DNA from: Lactarius indigo
Lineage: Eukaryota > Basidiomycota > Agaricomycetes > Russulales > Russulaceae
Reading direction: 5' to 3'
Assembly: GCA_025766275.1 (NCBI GenBank)
Contig: JAFKAC010000038.1
Coordinates: forward strand, 248,001 to 312,000
DNA: 64,000 bases
A model generated the notes under the pieces. That model was not told the origin of the DNA. It did no database searches and saw only the letters and a list, made by a program, of their open reading frames with translations. The first letter of the stretch is position 1, and each line of letters starts with the position of its first letter. The position numbers and the translations under genes were made by a program. This document shows, one piece after another, positions 20,767 to 33,715 of this stretch.

Positions 20767-22433
20767 TCAAAGCCAGACTTGCAACGGCGAGTTACTGGTA
20801 GAAACCTCCACTTTGCTATCAGGCTTCAATGCCTCATCCTCGGGTTTCCACGCGACGTCCCCATGGATGACCCTGGAGTAACGACCGATCGTGCTGACGT
20901 TGACGCTGCGCTTCCGGTCGCGACCCGCGGGATCAACCACCTCGAGGTCAGGTGAAACCGTCGCCGCGAATATAGACGTTCGCAGCTTGAACGTCCCTTC
21001 GAACGACGGATGCAAACGCACTTTGACGGGCGAGTTTGACGTGTGCGCGTCGAACTGGAGCAAACCATCCGGCGCGTGGTCCGAAAAGTTGACATCTAGC
21101 GGAGAGTTGGAGGTGTGAGTGGCGACAGTGAAGGCGCCGCTCGTGCTATTCTCAAAGGTAGATATCAAGGAGAGATCCGCAGAGAGGATGCTACACGCGG
21201 TCGGAAAAAAAAGGATGATCAGCTGAGCCGGGTCCAGCATGCGAGTGGACCGACCTGTTGCTGGTACGTATCCTGACATTGGTCGGTGCAGAATTGTTCT
21301 GATTAAAGGCATTGACTACAACTTTGACAGGGGTGTTGCTTGTCTCGACGTCAAGAGACGATGAGGTATTGAACGTGCCCTCAATCGGACCATTTCTCGA
21401 GCGAATGCTGATCTTGTCACCAACAAGGCTCTAAAGGGTAACATTGTAAGTGCTGCTGCCTTAGTCAAGAAAGAAGACGTACTTGTGCGACTATCGGCCT
21501 ATTCGTGGAGTGAAGAGAGATAGAACCGAAGGTATGGGTTGGGAGTCCGGCGACGATCTGACTGAACAAAGGTAGGCGGGTCTCAAAGTGAGGGACAGTG
21601 ATGACTTCTTTTCCCTCAGGTAGGGAAAGAGTGATGTTGAAGAATATCAGGTCTCGCTCTCGTTCATGATGGCGATGACGATGGTCAAATCTGGGTGTCT
21701 ACCGACCGATCGCATGTCAACCAACAAGTTAAAAAGAAAACAATGACGGATCAAGTTGCTCACAAAAATCCCGACGCCATGGCCGTTGTCGCCACGGCGA
21801 AGCGTGCACACACTCGACCTTTCGAATAGATCGCTGTCGTCGTGGTACCCAACGACCACTTCGACTCCAATGTCATCGCGATCAGCAGCCTCAATGACCT
21901 CCAGATGGCCGAAGGCGTGGACCCCCCGGGACAGCAAGAAAATATCGTCCACGTCCGTCGGCAGCGAAAGCTCAGCCCGCTGCCACACGGAGAACCCGTG
22001 TGGGTGGTGGGATTCGTGGGGGTCAACCTCGGTCCAGTCAGCATACTCGACACAGGAGTCGATGCTTTCTCCCGGGCGCGTGCGAGGGATGGCCAGACCG
22101 AAGTCAGAACCCTGAGGGAGCGTCAGTCTGGCGGTTGTCTAGACTAGCGCCAATGCAGGCTTACCTCAGTGAATGCCACCGAAGTGTGGAGGGACCAAAC
22201 CTCCTCATCTCGCAGTGACGAATGACATGACGTGCCGTCACCCAGATGAACAGGGCGGCAAAGAAGAAATGACAGAGGCGTCGGAAACGACGACGACGGT
22301 GGACGGGCGGACCGGGCTCAGCATCCCCAGGTGGAGGGTAAGGTGGCTCTGTTGTTATTTGGTAACTGGGTGGCTGCACGGTATGTGCAGAAGCCACTTT
22401 CTCGTCGGCCTGAGTGGGTTGCCCGAAGCTCAT
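20767..22433 (-). CDS. Single-pass membrane protein with repetitive beta-strand (adhesin-like) domain
   Basis: Five exons (22165-22433, 21764-22127, 21483-21698, 21255-21430, 20767-21190) sum to 1449 nt, 482 aa. The N-terminal tail is Pro-rich (PPYPPPGDAEPGPP), then basic (HRRRRFRRL), then one membrane helix around residues 50-68. The rest is predicted outside: repeated short strands ending in Ser-Asn-Ser/Thr-Pro motifs (VETSNTPVKV, HTSNSPLDV, HTSNSPVKV, STSNSPLQVWL), a layout like bacterial DUF4097 beta-helices. Such proteins are common in mushrooms, but the function is unknown to me. The model's intron at 22128-22164 is only 37 nt, so that splice is the weakest point. The start was chosen as the first ATG giving the helix in frame. 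Confidence 0.78.
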
Positions 22434-24153
22434 GAGAACAAAGGAGGGGGATAGGGGATGAGTGATGGCAGGACCAAAAGGGAGTCAATATAAATCGCCA
22501 TGAGGAACTGCGGAAACATCAGTCGGCGCCAGGACAGAGATCAGGCCTGCCAGACTCGTCAACTGCGCAGCAATCGATTGGGCTCGGCACTGCGGCGATA
22601 GGTCCACGTGATCCTCCCACATACAGCGCTGTCCTATCACTGTTCCGAGACCGTGCCGTAGAGACTCGTAACCGTTCAAATGAGGACGGGGATCCCAAGC
22701 GACTCGAGGGTCCTACTGTAAGCGCAGTCGGCACTCCCATGCGGTCATTGGTCTAACCATGCCGCTGTATTCGCCAATCAGGTGCTCCACTTTCTTGCTA
22801 GTTAGTACCTTGCTGATGGCCAACGTTTCGTGGTACCTCGTGCAGGAAGGTATCCAGATATACACTGACGAAGCGGATAGTCGCCATATGAACCCTGACC
22901 CTTACCTATTCCGGCACAAACATTCGAGCTTCAAGAGCGGTGTGTCACCTTTTTGATGGCAAACGCGGGGCAAGTCGCTCGGACACAGGTTGTGTGATCG
23001 ATCCGAGACCACAACTTCTACATCGAAGCACTAGCTGAAAGGGGTGCTTCAGATTAACTCCGGGCCTGACATTGGGAAAAGTTGCTCTTCTGTCAGGTGT
23101 TTTCTACTCACCTGACCTCGAATTTTCTTCCCTGCACTGTTTCTATGGCCGAGGACACGTACGCTCGAAATCCCAGTATACCACCGCAAACAGATGACCC
23201 CTTGAGGAAATAAATGAGCATCAAGGTTCATTCAGTTTCCTTCATAGTCTTGCAATCATTCGTCGTCATTGGCGATAATATCTGCAACAACAAGTTTATC
23301 AGCACAGTCCACTGGCAGGTGGCCAGTCTCTTCCAATAGAGGCGCAACATCGCTAGCAAGTGGCTGCAATTGTCTCGATGGCAATCTTCCAGCCTGCTTA
23401 AGATAAGCGCGTCACTGATGTCCCGTCTCCGTCGCATAGGTTGCGAAAAAGTGGCGGGAGGGCCTTCCGGAATGTGGTTCATTTCCCCATTGTGCTGTTT
23501 TCGAAATTGGTTATTTGCGCATAACTCACAGACAGTTGAAGGAAGTGAGGGTAAGTAGGCGTTAATAGTACGTGACTAGTACTTATAGGAGAAATGATCA
23601 GGGAAACGACACTGACACTGAAGAGATGATAAACGGATATTTCCGCGACCTAGGGCATCTAGCTCTGACACAGACTATAGTTCATTAAGAGTATTATTTG
23701 TGTATGTGTAGGTACGAGGGCACGTACCAGTGCCCTCACCTGGCTCTTACTTCACCTTTATTATGTCCAACGGTGCCATAGGCACAAGGTACTGGCCATT
23801 AGGGCTGTTTGAGGGCATGGAGACACGCGCACAGCGAGCGGACGACGCCGACATGTCTTATTACGACAAGTTCTATTCGTAGTTCTGTCGTGAAAAGACC
23901 AGCTCCTGGATGCAGTGCACTTTGTCATTCTCGATTTCCAGGCGTTGGTATATTCCTGGATTGGCTGAACTACTTGGCATACTCCGCTACTCAACATGTG
24001 GAATGTACCCAAAGGGATTGCTATGGGAGTATTTCGCGGCGGACCGACACAACACTGATGGAGAAAGCTAGTGGTGTACAGAAATAATACAGAATATATT
24101 AGTTAAGCTATAGTACCGCTGAATCATATCGATGTAGACCCTAAGAAGCCACC
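22434..24153. other. Gene-poor region
   Basis: 1.7 kb without a recognisable gene. A plus-strand frame at 22759 reads FLLVSTLLMANVSWYLVQEG with a hydrophobic stretch and might be an exon remnant, but no family is evident. Confidence 0.45.
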
Positions 24154-24940
24154 TCAAGTCATATCGACATCTTCGTCCCTGTTGACTCGCGTGCCTGTAT
24201 CCAGGACATCGCTGAGTGAGAATACGTCATGCGCGCCTACCTCAAGCTCGAGGTCTGCCCATAATTCTGCTTCTTCTGCTTGGGCTGCGCGTTCTGCAAT
24301 CTCCTCTTCGTCAAATTCCGAGGGAGGCAAGTCTGACTCGTAAACCACAGGTGACCCGTCGCCTAGAATATACATTGAGCCGCCGAGGATCCCTTAGTCG
24401 TGAGTGAGGGCGTACCTTGTAACGAGCGCTCCCACGCGGCGATATCCTCCATGTCAGGATCAATCGAAGAACCAACCTCATTTTGAAAAGAGAGACGATA
24501 TGAATAGCGTTGCTTTTGACTAGCGCTGGCGATTATTCTACGGAATAACTGAGGTTTTGTGTCAGATGCCGTAGCGAAGCCCGAGGTGCCATGATGACAT
24601 ACCTCATCGTTGAGTGCCGTATCTTCGTCATCCTCCTCATCGCTGTCCATGTCCACGTCCTCACCGTCACTACTCAAAGCATTTTTTCGCCGTTCTGTTT
24701 CGAGGCGTTTTGTACGAGCCTGTCGTGCCTGACGAGCACAGCGTTCCCTCAAGCGACCACGGAGTAGAGCATCACGAGTATTTTCGGATTCCCCAGAAAC
24801 AGCTGTCGAGGAAAACAGGCTGGGGACGAAGCTGAGTTTATCCACCGATACACGGCTTGGGCGAGAGGAATACGCGGTTGAGACGCGACGCGTAGGCGTG
24901 GCAATAGATTTGTATTGCGCGACACGACGCGACTGGAGAC
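24154..24940 (-). CDS. Conserved-looking nuclear-type protein of unknown function; 5' end unresolved
   Basis: Three exons are clear: 24603 to about 24940, 24416-24548 and 24154-24362, with introns 24549-24602 and 24363-24415 whose splice sites preserve the frame. The protein begins with Ser-rich low complexity, then an Arg-rich helix (LLRGRLRERCARQARQA), an acidic stretch (DGEDVDMDSDEEDDEDT), a middle block ELFRRIIASASQKQRYSYRL followed by SIDPDMEDIAAWERSL, and a very acidic C-terminus ending DVDMT. This plan loosely resembles RPA-interacting proteins of fungi, but I cannot confirm it. No ATG is found in the same frame upstream before a stop, so at least one more 5' exon is needed. Confidence 0.6.
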
Positions 24941-25570
24941 TTGAAGTGGAAGGTGAAGGTGAAAACGATTCAGACAGCGGTGAAGATGTATGTGGACGAT
25001 ACTGTGGATGAAGATGAGGGTGTACGTGGATCCTGGTTCAACGAGAGCATCATTGACACTGACAGGTGATCACGGTTCAGCGAAACCGCGTCACGCATCC
25101 GCTGTTTGTCAGTGTTTGAAAGCTCGGTCATGTGATTCCGGATGCTAATGACGCCGCGCAATCAAATCCACCAAATAAGGGATTTGATTTGAGCGTGAGA
25201 GACTGGCTGCAAATGGTGGCACCAGTAGCGGCTCGTGTTGGAGGTGCAAGGCAACGAACTGGGCTTTCCGAACTTCGGTGCCCTGATCAAGGGGCCCCTT
25301 GACAGCAACGAGCTGGCACTACTATAACAGGTCCCCGGCGTTTGTGCTCCTGCCGGTTTTGGTAATCCCGGTCCCACAGCGTCTGCGCACCATTGTCCGA
25401 ATGGAGCTCGCTGTCTAACGAAGATCTCATTTGATATATATTTTTGAAATCACAAAGAGAAATATGACGGGAACCACAAATCGAGTCTGCTATATAGCCA
25501 TCCTCTGTCGGACCACTCCGTCCTCTTCTTTCCAGGTGCCTAATCTCACCTTAGGTGGGTCTCTCTTCTC
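24941..25570. other. Likely 5' region of both neighbours
   Basis: About 630 bases between two divergent genes. It probably includes the missing first exon of the minus-strand gene. Nothing else was recognised. Confidence 0.4.
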
Positions 25571-27371
25571 ATGAGCTACGACAAGAGCTACGAACTGTGC
25601 CAAGCCTATCGGTAAGTGTAATCCACCAGTCAGTATATACCAGCCCACTTATATTTCAAGACTCGTTGGTTAGTTTCAAGATGGGTAACGCCTCTGCAGT
25701 CTCTTGCTACCGTTTGTTTCGTTCGTACACCTAAAGGGACACTTCTAATGATTGGAACAGTCATACTATATTACGATTACTTCCTCACATTGTCCAAGGA
25801 AATCGATCGCTTCTGGCACCCCAGACCACATACGTGGGCTTCAATCATATTCTTTGCCAACCGCTACATAGCGTTGCTAGGCCATGTACCATTCCTGTAT
25901 ATTGTTTATGCGGACCCATGCAAGACCGTGGTAGGTCCGATTTGTTTACACTCTGATGATAACTCATATTCCTACTTTCAAGCACTTGTAAGTCTCTCCG
26001 TGCTTTACCCATAGGCCAACCATCACGCGTCACTCGTGGCAGACAGCCTCTTCTCGCAAAGTACCACGGCGTTTTGATGTTACTTCTTCATTTTCTGACT
26101 GCGGGTGCGTCCTTTCGAGGACAGCCTCAGTACTGACTGACGCACTTGTGTTGTCAGCACTTCTTATGATGAGAGTGTACGCCCTGTACTTTCGAAATAA
26201 GTGGGTTCTTGCTTTCGTGGCTCTCGAAGGCGTGGCTGCGTTTTCTGTTGCATGCGTAAGCACTTTTCTTCTATGTGACCAAGATGCTCGTATGTCGACA
26301 CCCATACTAGTGGGCTCTCACTAAACCTACCGGAGGCGCTGGCGTAGACCAACAGAAGAGGCGAGTCTCTCCTTCCCCCGAAATTTGTGACTTGTAACCA
26401 ATGCCATTCCCTCACCAGCGTCATTGATACCCGCCGTACGTGTACCTCCCATCGAACTGTTATTATATCTATAACTATCCTCGTCAGCTCAAACGGCGGC
26501 GGCTTTCTCCGGTCTACTGGTTTTCGATTTCACCGTCTTTGCACTTTCTACGTACCGTTCGATAAAACTAGGGAGACATAACGAGCCATTTTTGAATCGG
26601 CTCTTCGTGGGCGGTACGTTCGTGAAACGCATACCGTACAAAGAGCTGACACCGCGAAATGGCGCAGGCATTGTGTATTATGGGTACGCATTTGTTCTTT
26701 GTGCGGAGACCCATGTGCTAAGGTCTTCATTAGTGTGACGTGGAGCGTTAATCTTGTTAACGTCATCGTCTTGGTGGTACGTTATGTTTTATGCCCTGTG
26801 TCTTTTCAGAACGAAAGGGTCTTACCTCACTACGATTCCAGACCGCCGATGTAGGCCTCATCTATCTTTCAACTATTGAATCTGTCCTTAACGGAAATGT
26901 CAGCCTTCGGTGGACTTATCTACTCCGGTCTTCGCAAACGTGTATGTGCCCGGGACCACTATTTCACGACGCTAACAAACACGCTATAGATTGTCGGTAA
27001 TAATGGTCTCGCGGCTAATGATCAACTTAAACGATCCAATGTTGCACAATTCGACGGTCCGGGGCGACGCAGACGAAACGGACCTTAGCTCACGGACCGG
27101 ATACATCTCAACATTTGTGCCAGATGGCATCTCCTTTGCGCTGGAGACTCGGGCCGGGTCGAGTAAGTCATGTTTCGCTCTCTTGGTCAGGTTTGCGTCA
27201 TGTCAATACGGTGTTAGGTATGGAACTGGATACGCTAGATCTGCGCCAAGAAAACGCGGCAGGGTCAATACCGCACGATGCCCCTTAGCACATGTCCTGC
27301 ACATTTACAAGGGATACACCACGCGTCGACATAGGCGCAGGTCCGTTGGCCTCACTGGCGACACCTCTTGA
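25571..27371 (+). CDS. DUF6533 multi-pass membrane protein, copy 2, model incomplete
   Basis: The family signature is explicit in one exon: VILYYDYFLTLSKEIDRFW followed by ASIIFFANRYIALLGHVPFL (25748 onward). A later exon reads ALLMMRVYALYFRNKWVLAF (near 26160), and further ones VFDFTVFALSTYRSI (about 26525) and FANVLSVIMVSRLMINLND near 26970-27030, matching the C-terminal part of the family. The likely start is ATG 25571 (MSYDKSYELCQAYR, then a GTAAGT donor). Exons between 26280 and 26960 cannot be joined with confidence, and some frames there contain stops, so the gene may be decayed. The end is uncertain to within ~150 bases. Confidence 0.6.
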
Positions 27372-28282
27372 CAGCGTGGCTCAAAATACGTGCAACTGTT
27401 GAAAGGAGGGCATCCGCTCGAATCACCCCGCGTCGGAGACCGGACGGAAGGGGCAGACACCAGGGGTCGATGAAACAAACCCTCGTTAGCCACGATTGGC
27501 TATGATCGAGCTTTGTTATTGTATAGTATTTGGAATCAACCCGTCGTCAATTTTCCCCGTAGCTTCGAGAACATGGTATTGAGGGTGCTTACTAGTAGGT
27601 ACGTCCGCAGTGAGCGCTACGTCTCGCACGTTTGAAATGAAACTTGTCTTCTCAGAACCTAAAATTAAAAAGAATATAGTCCGTCTCGGGGAAAACGAAC
27701 TAAAGTACTTCCAGGCTGGCAGATTCGACAATAACGTCATATGCACTTTAGTACACCCGACTGGTGCAGGGTCACCGTAACGTACCTTCAGACTAGCTAT
27801 GATAGAGTACGTGATCGTTCATCGGCGTCCATTACTATTACCTAACCTCTTGTTTTGTCACTCTGGAATGCGCACGTTCTTGTCGGTACCTTAGATTTTG
27901 AATTATATGTTATTGAATTCCCAGGTTGCCTTCCCCCACACGGACAGTCAAACTAAACAGCCGTCTTTTTTGTCCAGAATCATGCTAACCATTTTTTCGT
28001 TCATTGCAAAGGCTCAATTCTTTTTTGGCCAAACTCTTGGCTTGGGATGATCGCGCCAGCTTTGAAGGTGCATTTAGGAATTAGAACTGCCCAGACTCGT
28101 CCTCAACCCTCGACTGTTTCCTCTCGGACCGTCATTACCACTTGCTCATACCACGGGCTTGTCTCGGCTCGCAACCGATATGATTGTTGAAAGTCGGTCG
28201 TGAATCGTTGTTGTCGGGTATGGTGCGTCTACACATCATGTCGCCATGGTCTTATCTCGGGATGTCGTCAATACATTTCTTT
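27372..28282. other. Intergenic region, nothing recognised
   Basis: 0.9 kb downstream of the DUF6533 gene and of the convergent dehydrogenase. Only short frames are present. Confidence 0.45.
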
Positions 28283-29783
28283 CTACAGCCAACCAAAATC
28301 CTTTAGAACCTTCTCGGTCGTTTCCCACAGTTCCTTCGCCAGGTCTTCCCTTTGTGCATCCTTGCTCGCCTCTTCGATGGTTCCGTATGGTACCAAATAC
28401 TTCCCTTTGTAATTGTCACACTCCTCGAAGACCTGACGTGCGGCGGCTGCCCATGCTGGCGTGTACCCGCCATCGTGCGGGGAGATGAAGAAAAGCGAGA
28501 AGCCCCAATTTATCGCCTTCCCGAAGGTCAGAGACTTAAAGAGCTTGACGTTTCCTTCTGTTTCGTCCAGTATCGATGGCAATCACTATGGGCGCCTTCT
28601 TTTTAGGAACGAAAGGGGGGAGCCCACCGGACATGACGTTGCCTGGGTGGACAGACATCGCTGTAATTGGGATCTTCTCCGCGTCTAACTGGCGCTGCAA
28701 TTCGTTCGTCCAGAGCACATTTGCGAGTTTCGTGTACGCTGCACGGGTCGTCCCCCAATGGTTCCATCAACGACTTTCCCGTGAAAAGTCAGGGTAAATA
28801 GAGTCTCACAATACACGTTCAGCTTTGGCCTCCACGTGTTCGTGAAGTCATTGTTGAACGCTTCGAGACTATCATACCGTGGTTTCGGCACCCAGCGGTG
28901 TGAGACCGAAGTTACCTGGATCTTATCAACCAAAGGGAATCTGATACCTCCGAGTGCCGCACGTACGTTCACGATCCGGACGTCTGACCCGGGCTCCAAC
29001 GCGGTCTTTTCCATCACCGGCAAAAGCGTTCTCGTGAACAAGAACGGGCTGATGTGACTACCAGTATATCCCACCGAAAAGGCGACAAGAAGGATCAAAA
29101 ATGTCATGAGTCAGCAACGACATAGACCGTGCAAAGTGAGCCTCGGACTCCTGCTTACTTGATGACCATACTGTCCGAAATATTATCAGACGTTCTTCCA
29201 TACGGGCTCAATATCCTAGTCGCGAACATATTAGTACCGCCATGATATCAAGAATGAAGAAGAGGACGGGGGTTTCACACACTTGGCAGCATTGTTGACT
29301 GTACCAAAGGAAGTGAGAGAACAGAGAAAGAGGGCCAGTCAGCTAACTCCGATCGAGCAACCCAGAAGAGCGATGTCGTTACGCACCAAGTATGTCTAAC
29401 TTGTTCTCTCTCTTGATAAACCACTCTGCAGCTGCCTTGGCCCTATGTGGGTCGGTCAGGTCAATCGGGAGCCAGACAAGTTCACCCGGGTGTTCTCCCA
29501 ATCCCTCCTTTTCCATCCGCACGATCGCATTTAATGCCTTTTCTTCACTTCTTGCGGCAAGGTAAACCTTGGCACCGCGTCGCACGAGGTGAAGTGCGAT
29601 GTACAGACCGATCCCAGAGCTACAATGCCCAAAGGATAGCCATTAGTGGCCGTGTGTCCCAATGCACAAAAAATTCCCCTGCTTTGGGGAGATGACGTAC
29701 TTTGCACCTGTGACGATGGCGACCCGGCCGTGTAAATCGAGTAGGTCCTTTCCTGTGGAGATGTTTGACGTAGAGCTGCCCAT
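28283..29783 (-). CDS. Short-chain dehydrogenase/reductase (retinol dehydrogenase-like)
   Basis: Seven exons (29701-29783, 29387-29619, 29283-29298, 29159-29215, 28810-29057, 28628-28738, 28283-28557) sum to 1023 nt, an intact 340-aa classical SDR. The cofactor site is GRVAIVTGANSGIGLYIAL. It continues RRGAKVYLAARSEEKA (an Arg after beta-2 favouring NADP), then LDILVNNAA, then the substrate helix YSYTKLANVLW with YxxxK, and the HPGNVMS turn. The third exon is only 16 nt and encodes the NNAA motif. Fungal members act on varied ketones and aldehydes; the substrate is unknown. The start is at the ATG just before the Rossmann strand. Confidence 0.92.
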
Positions 29784-30962
29784 CTGTGCCAGAGTAGGGT
29801 GCAAAGTGGGAGATTTGTGTCCCGACTACATATCAGAACATATCTTAGAGGGATTCAGACCATGAAGAGAAGACTGCTCGGATCCGATATAATTCGACAA
29901 AAGACCCGAGGTGTTTCGTTCCACTACGACCAAGTACGGCACAGATAACAACAAAGGAGGCCAGGGGGCACGCCACATATTCAATTGATCGCGTCCGTGC
30001 TAGTATTAATAGCGCATCATATCCTTTGTGTGCTGTAATATTGCGGGTGGTGTTCAAGTTCAGTACCGTCCTCAAACATCAAACACATAGGTGGGAGTAA
30101 ACCGGCAGTAGTTCAACAACATGGGTCAACAAGTGAGCTCTGTCCACGTCGGACTTGCGTGAGCGGGGGATCCTCAGGACTAAAGTAACAGATAGTATCG
30201 ACCGAGTTTCCCATTTCACTGTTCCATGCGCGAGTGTTCTTTGTTGTGTTCTTTGTTATTGGAGGTACCGGGCACCAGTGTAAGCTCCGGACCAGCTGGA
30301 CCAGCAGCACGATGGCTACTTGACCTCGGTTCTCAATTTTACTATTTACTCAGTGGTTTTAGTAGCAATGCCCTAGCATTTTCTCCCGAACGGCTGTTCG
30401 TAGGTTTTGAGCCTTTTTAAAAATTCTTATCATTACTCTTACTTGCTGGGTACTACTTCAAGCAAACTTCAAGTTAGTGGCGCTTCTCGCGTTCCTACTC
30501 AGTGCAGAAAAGCAGGAAGAGTGTATGTGTCACATGCGTCATAAGTGATGGCTACACTCGACATCCAGAAGACATAGAGACAATTAGTGAAGCGGGGGTT
30601 GAGGCTCATAGTTGTATCGGCACAATACATGGTAGGCAAAACTACCGAAAACAATACCAGACTAAAGAGTGCGAGGGTGTTGAAAGAGCTGGAGACGACC
30701 TGAGTATGGTGATAGAAGTATGGTACTCGTACGGCCTACTGTGCTACTGTGGTAATAGGAGAATCCTGAAAGAGCAGTGATTGACAACTGGAGTGGGCTT
30801 GAGGCATGTGCGCTGTCGACGACAAAAAACAATATACAGGTAAACAATTACAGCATTTACAGGCGGGAAATACGTGCGCGAGTTGATGGGAAATTGGCGT
30901 GTGGATGTGAATGTGTCCCAAAGGAACTAAATGCGAGGGCAGACCCGATGAGGCACAACATT
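29784..30962. other. Gene-poor region
   Basis: 1.2 kb upstream of the dehydrogenase and downstream of the RRM gene. Short frames only; no repeat or RNA recognised. Confidence 0.45.
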
Positions 30963-33715
30963 TCATCCGCTTCCAGAGCGGATCTGTGTACCAATATCAA
31001 ACGCGGCCACATCGCGAGTTATCGCAGCGTCGGTCTTGTCACCTCCATGTTCTTCTCCGTTATATGTGCCGAAACTATCCCCAGGATGGGGGAATGACCC
31101 GAAGAAAGGAGTAGAAGGGCTGAGTGTAGATGGTGTGCGCGAGGACGTAGAAGATGACGAATTGTACGTGAGCGCTGGTGATGGTATGAGGAACGGCGAA
31201 TCGGCAGGGAGATTGTGCAGATGCATCAACTTGACATCTGAAGGCAGTGAATCTATCTCGCGGTTGATAGGTAGCTCAGTTGAAGGAATGCCAACGTTGA
31301 GCTTCCCTACATGCCCACGGTCTCCGATTCCAGCTCCGGAGTGAAGAGTAGGAGAAAGGATGCCGTTCAGTCGCAAGCTGACAGTTCCTGCGTTGTGAGC
31401 GATACTCGAACTACCGACAGTAAAATGTGGTGGTAAGGTCGTCGAACGCATGTGAGCTGCGAGATTCTGCTGTTCCTCGCGCTGGGTGGATCCTCGACCC
31501 TCAGCGCTATCAGGGACAAAATCGGTTGGATTAGAGGGAAGTCCAGCGCAGTCCTTGTCGATGAGACTTGTGCTGTTGTGGTTCTTCAGACTACCATCTT
31601 TGGATGTGAGGCCGAGAACCCTAGAATTTATTGCGGTGACGCCTCCGTGTTGCTGCTGTTGACAAGAGAACGAGAGGGATTGAGACTGATGTAACTTGCT
31701 GACATGATAATTATCGGCTACTTCGGAGGGTAACAGGTCGACTGATAGACGGGACGAGAGCGCTGGATTGTATGTCTGTGGTTGGGTGATGCGAGATGCC
31801 GTCGCGCGAGGAACAAATTCTTTGGTAGGAAGTGTAGATCTTAGGCCAAGATTGTTCAGGGACCGCGAAAGATCCTCGGTTTGGTCAACAAGGACAGACG
31901 GTGGTTGAGTAGAACCTCCGGACAATGAGCTGCTGCTCTGAGAACTATAGAAAGGTCGCCTGCGTGCGTCGAGTTCCGCTTGCAGGCGTGCTTGTAGGAT
32001 GAGTTGTTGTTCGAGAGGTGTGAAACCGTTTGCACCAGCGGCACGAGAGAGTGCAGAAATGTCGATATCGCTTCCCAGAGCAGCAGAAAGCCCAACGGAA
32101 GTCTGTGTGTCAGTTCGTCCTTGAAGATGATGGGTCGACACAGGGTGCGAGGTCGTCAAGTTTTCGGGCTCAGACTGGCTCTGGGAAACAGGGTGGGGCG
32201 GGAGCCGGGCGTGCTGGCGATGTACGCTAGACAAATCATGGGGGTTTGGATGAACCTGAGCGGATTGGATGCGACGCTGATCTGAGAGAGTAGTGGGGTG
32301 CTGCTGGACGCGGAGGTGACCTTGGACTTGCTGCCCTCTTAAGTTAAGTAAAGCGGCCTGCGCCATCGTGAGACGAGCAGGAGAGGAGTCATCCCCGCGG
32401 CCCGAGCGTTCGGTACGCTGAAAATATCTAAGCATTAAGGCGGGAGAGATAGTAATACAGACACGTACGCGTAGCTCTCGTTGTTCGGCCGAGTCTGCAA
32501 AGCGAACAGAAATTCGGCTCCCGGGGTCGTTCCACCCTCTGACCATGCGTCCATGGAGACGCTTGATGACGTCTTCGCACGCCGCACGCGTCTCTAGCCT
32601 TAAAATATAACGTCAGGTGGTACCAAGTAGTCAGAATAAGCATCCGCCGAACCTAACAAAGGCTATAGTCCTGGGAGGGTGACTAAGCCTAGTCTGGAAG
32701 AATCGGCTGCTCTTGATAGTGTAGGGAGCTACCAAAGCAGCCATGGTCTGATTCAAACGATAGGAAAAAAAGTGTAGTATTGAGCCGAGAACATAAACAG
32801 TATTCAAGGAACACATACAGGTTCATCGATGCTGAGAGGGAGTCCTTCAATGTATAAATTGGTGCTCGTCTCGTCCTTTAGTCGTTCCATTCGTGACTTG
32901 AAAGTATCGCCGTCCATTCCCGGAGTCGGGGAGGACGGAGAAAGCTGGGGGCTCGGAGACGAAAGAGAGGCATAGCGGGTGCCAGGAATGGGGTGAAAGT
33001 TCTGAAGCGCTGCGTAGTTGAGAGTGACCGAAATACAACAGGGGGGAATACTACCTGCCTTGCAAAAGGACGGGTGGAGGTTCCGATACCGTCGAAGGGC
33101 TTCGATACACTTTTCGGCGCTCTCGATCGTGTCGAATCTAATAAACGAGTGTGATGAGGTGATTGCGCCGAATATGGTGCGGTTGGCCATACGCACAGGA
33201 CAAAGCCGTAGCCACTGACAAAGGAAGTATTTCAATGGGTGTGACTGATACGGAAGGCACGATACGTACGAGGGACGATCACTGACGTGGCGGGTGAATG
33301 TCCGTACACTGACGACACCGCCAAAATCCTTTGTAAGGGCATAAAGCTGCTCCTCTGGAAAATTGGGAGGAAGGCCGTTAATGTAGACGTTAGGTATGCG
33401 CGGCTCGCTAGAGTCTGCTTTAGTCACTGCAGGTACACCAGGTGCCTCAGGGTCAGGTGGAACGATAGGAGCCGAATTGGATAGAGTGGCGCGTGATAAC
33501 GGTGGCGCAGCAACCTCGGGAACACCGGCCACCAGAGAACAAGACAATGTGGTTTGCGTAGCTGTAGGGTTGACTGCGGGAGGTCTAGGAGGAGATATGG
33601 GAGGCTGAGAAGAGCTCGACGAGGCAGAAGAACGGGGAGAGGAACGCGGATGAGAGACCGGAATAGAAGGGTGCGAGTCAGAGGCTGGGGGCGTATTAGG
33701 CTCCATAGTTGGCAT
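30963..33715 (-). CDS. RNA-binding protein with two RRM domains (RBMS/MSSP-like)
   Basis: N-terminus rich in Ser and Pro. RRM1 has RNP2 VYINGLPPNFPEEQLYAL and, after splicing, RNP1-like GYGFVLFDTIESAEKCIEAL. RRM2 has RNP2 TNLYIEGLPLSIDEP, followed two introns later by CEDVIKRLHGRMVRGW and ISVRFADSAEQRELR. The long C-terminal ~500 residues are Gln/Ser-rich and probably disordered. Single-stranded DNA/RNA-binding proteins of the MSSP family (fission yeast Msa1) have this two-RRM plan. The mRNA targets are unknown. The start was set at the MPTMEPNT methionine (33715); an upstream frame extension lacks ATG. Introns of ~50-60 nt join all visible exons in frame. Confidence 0.85.
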
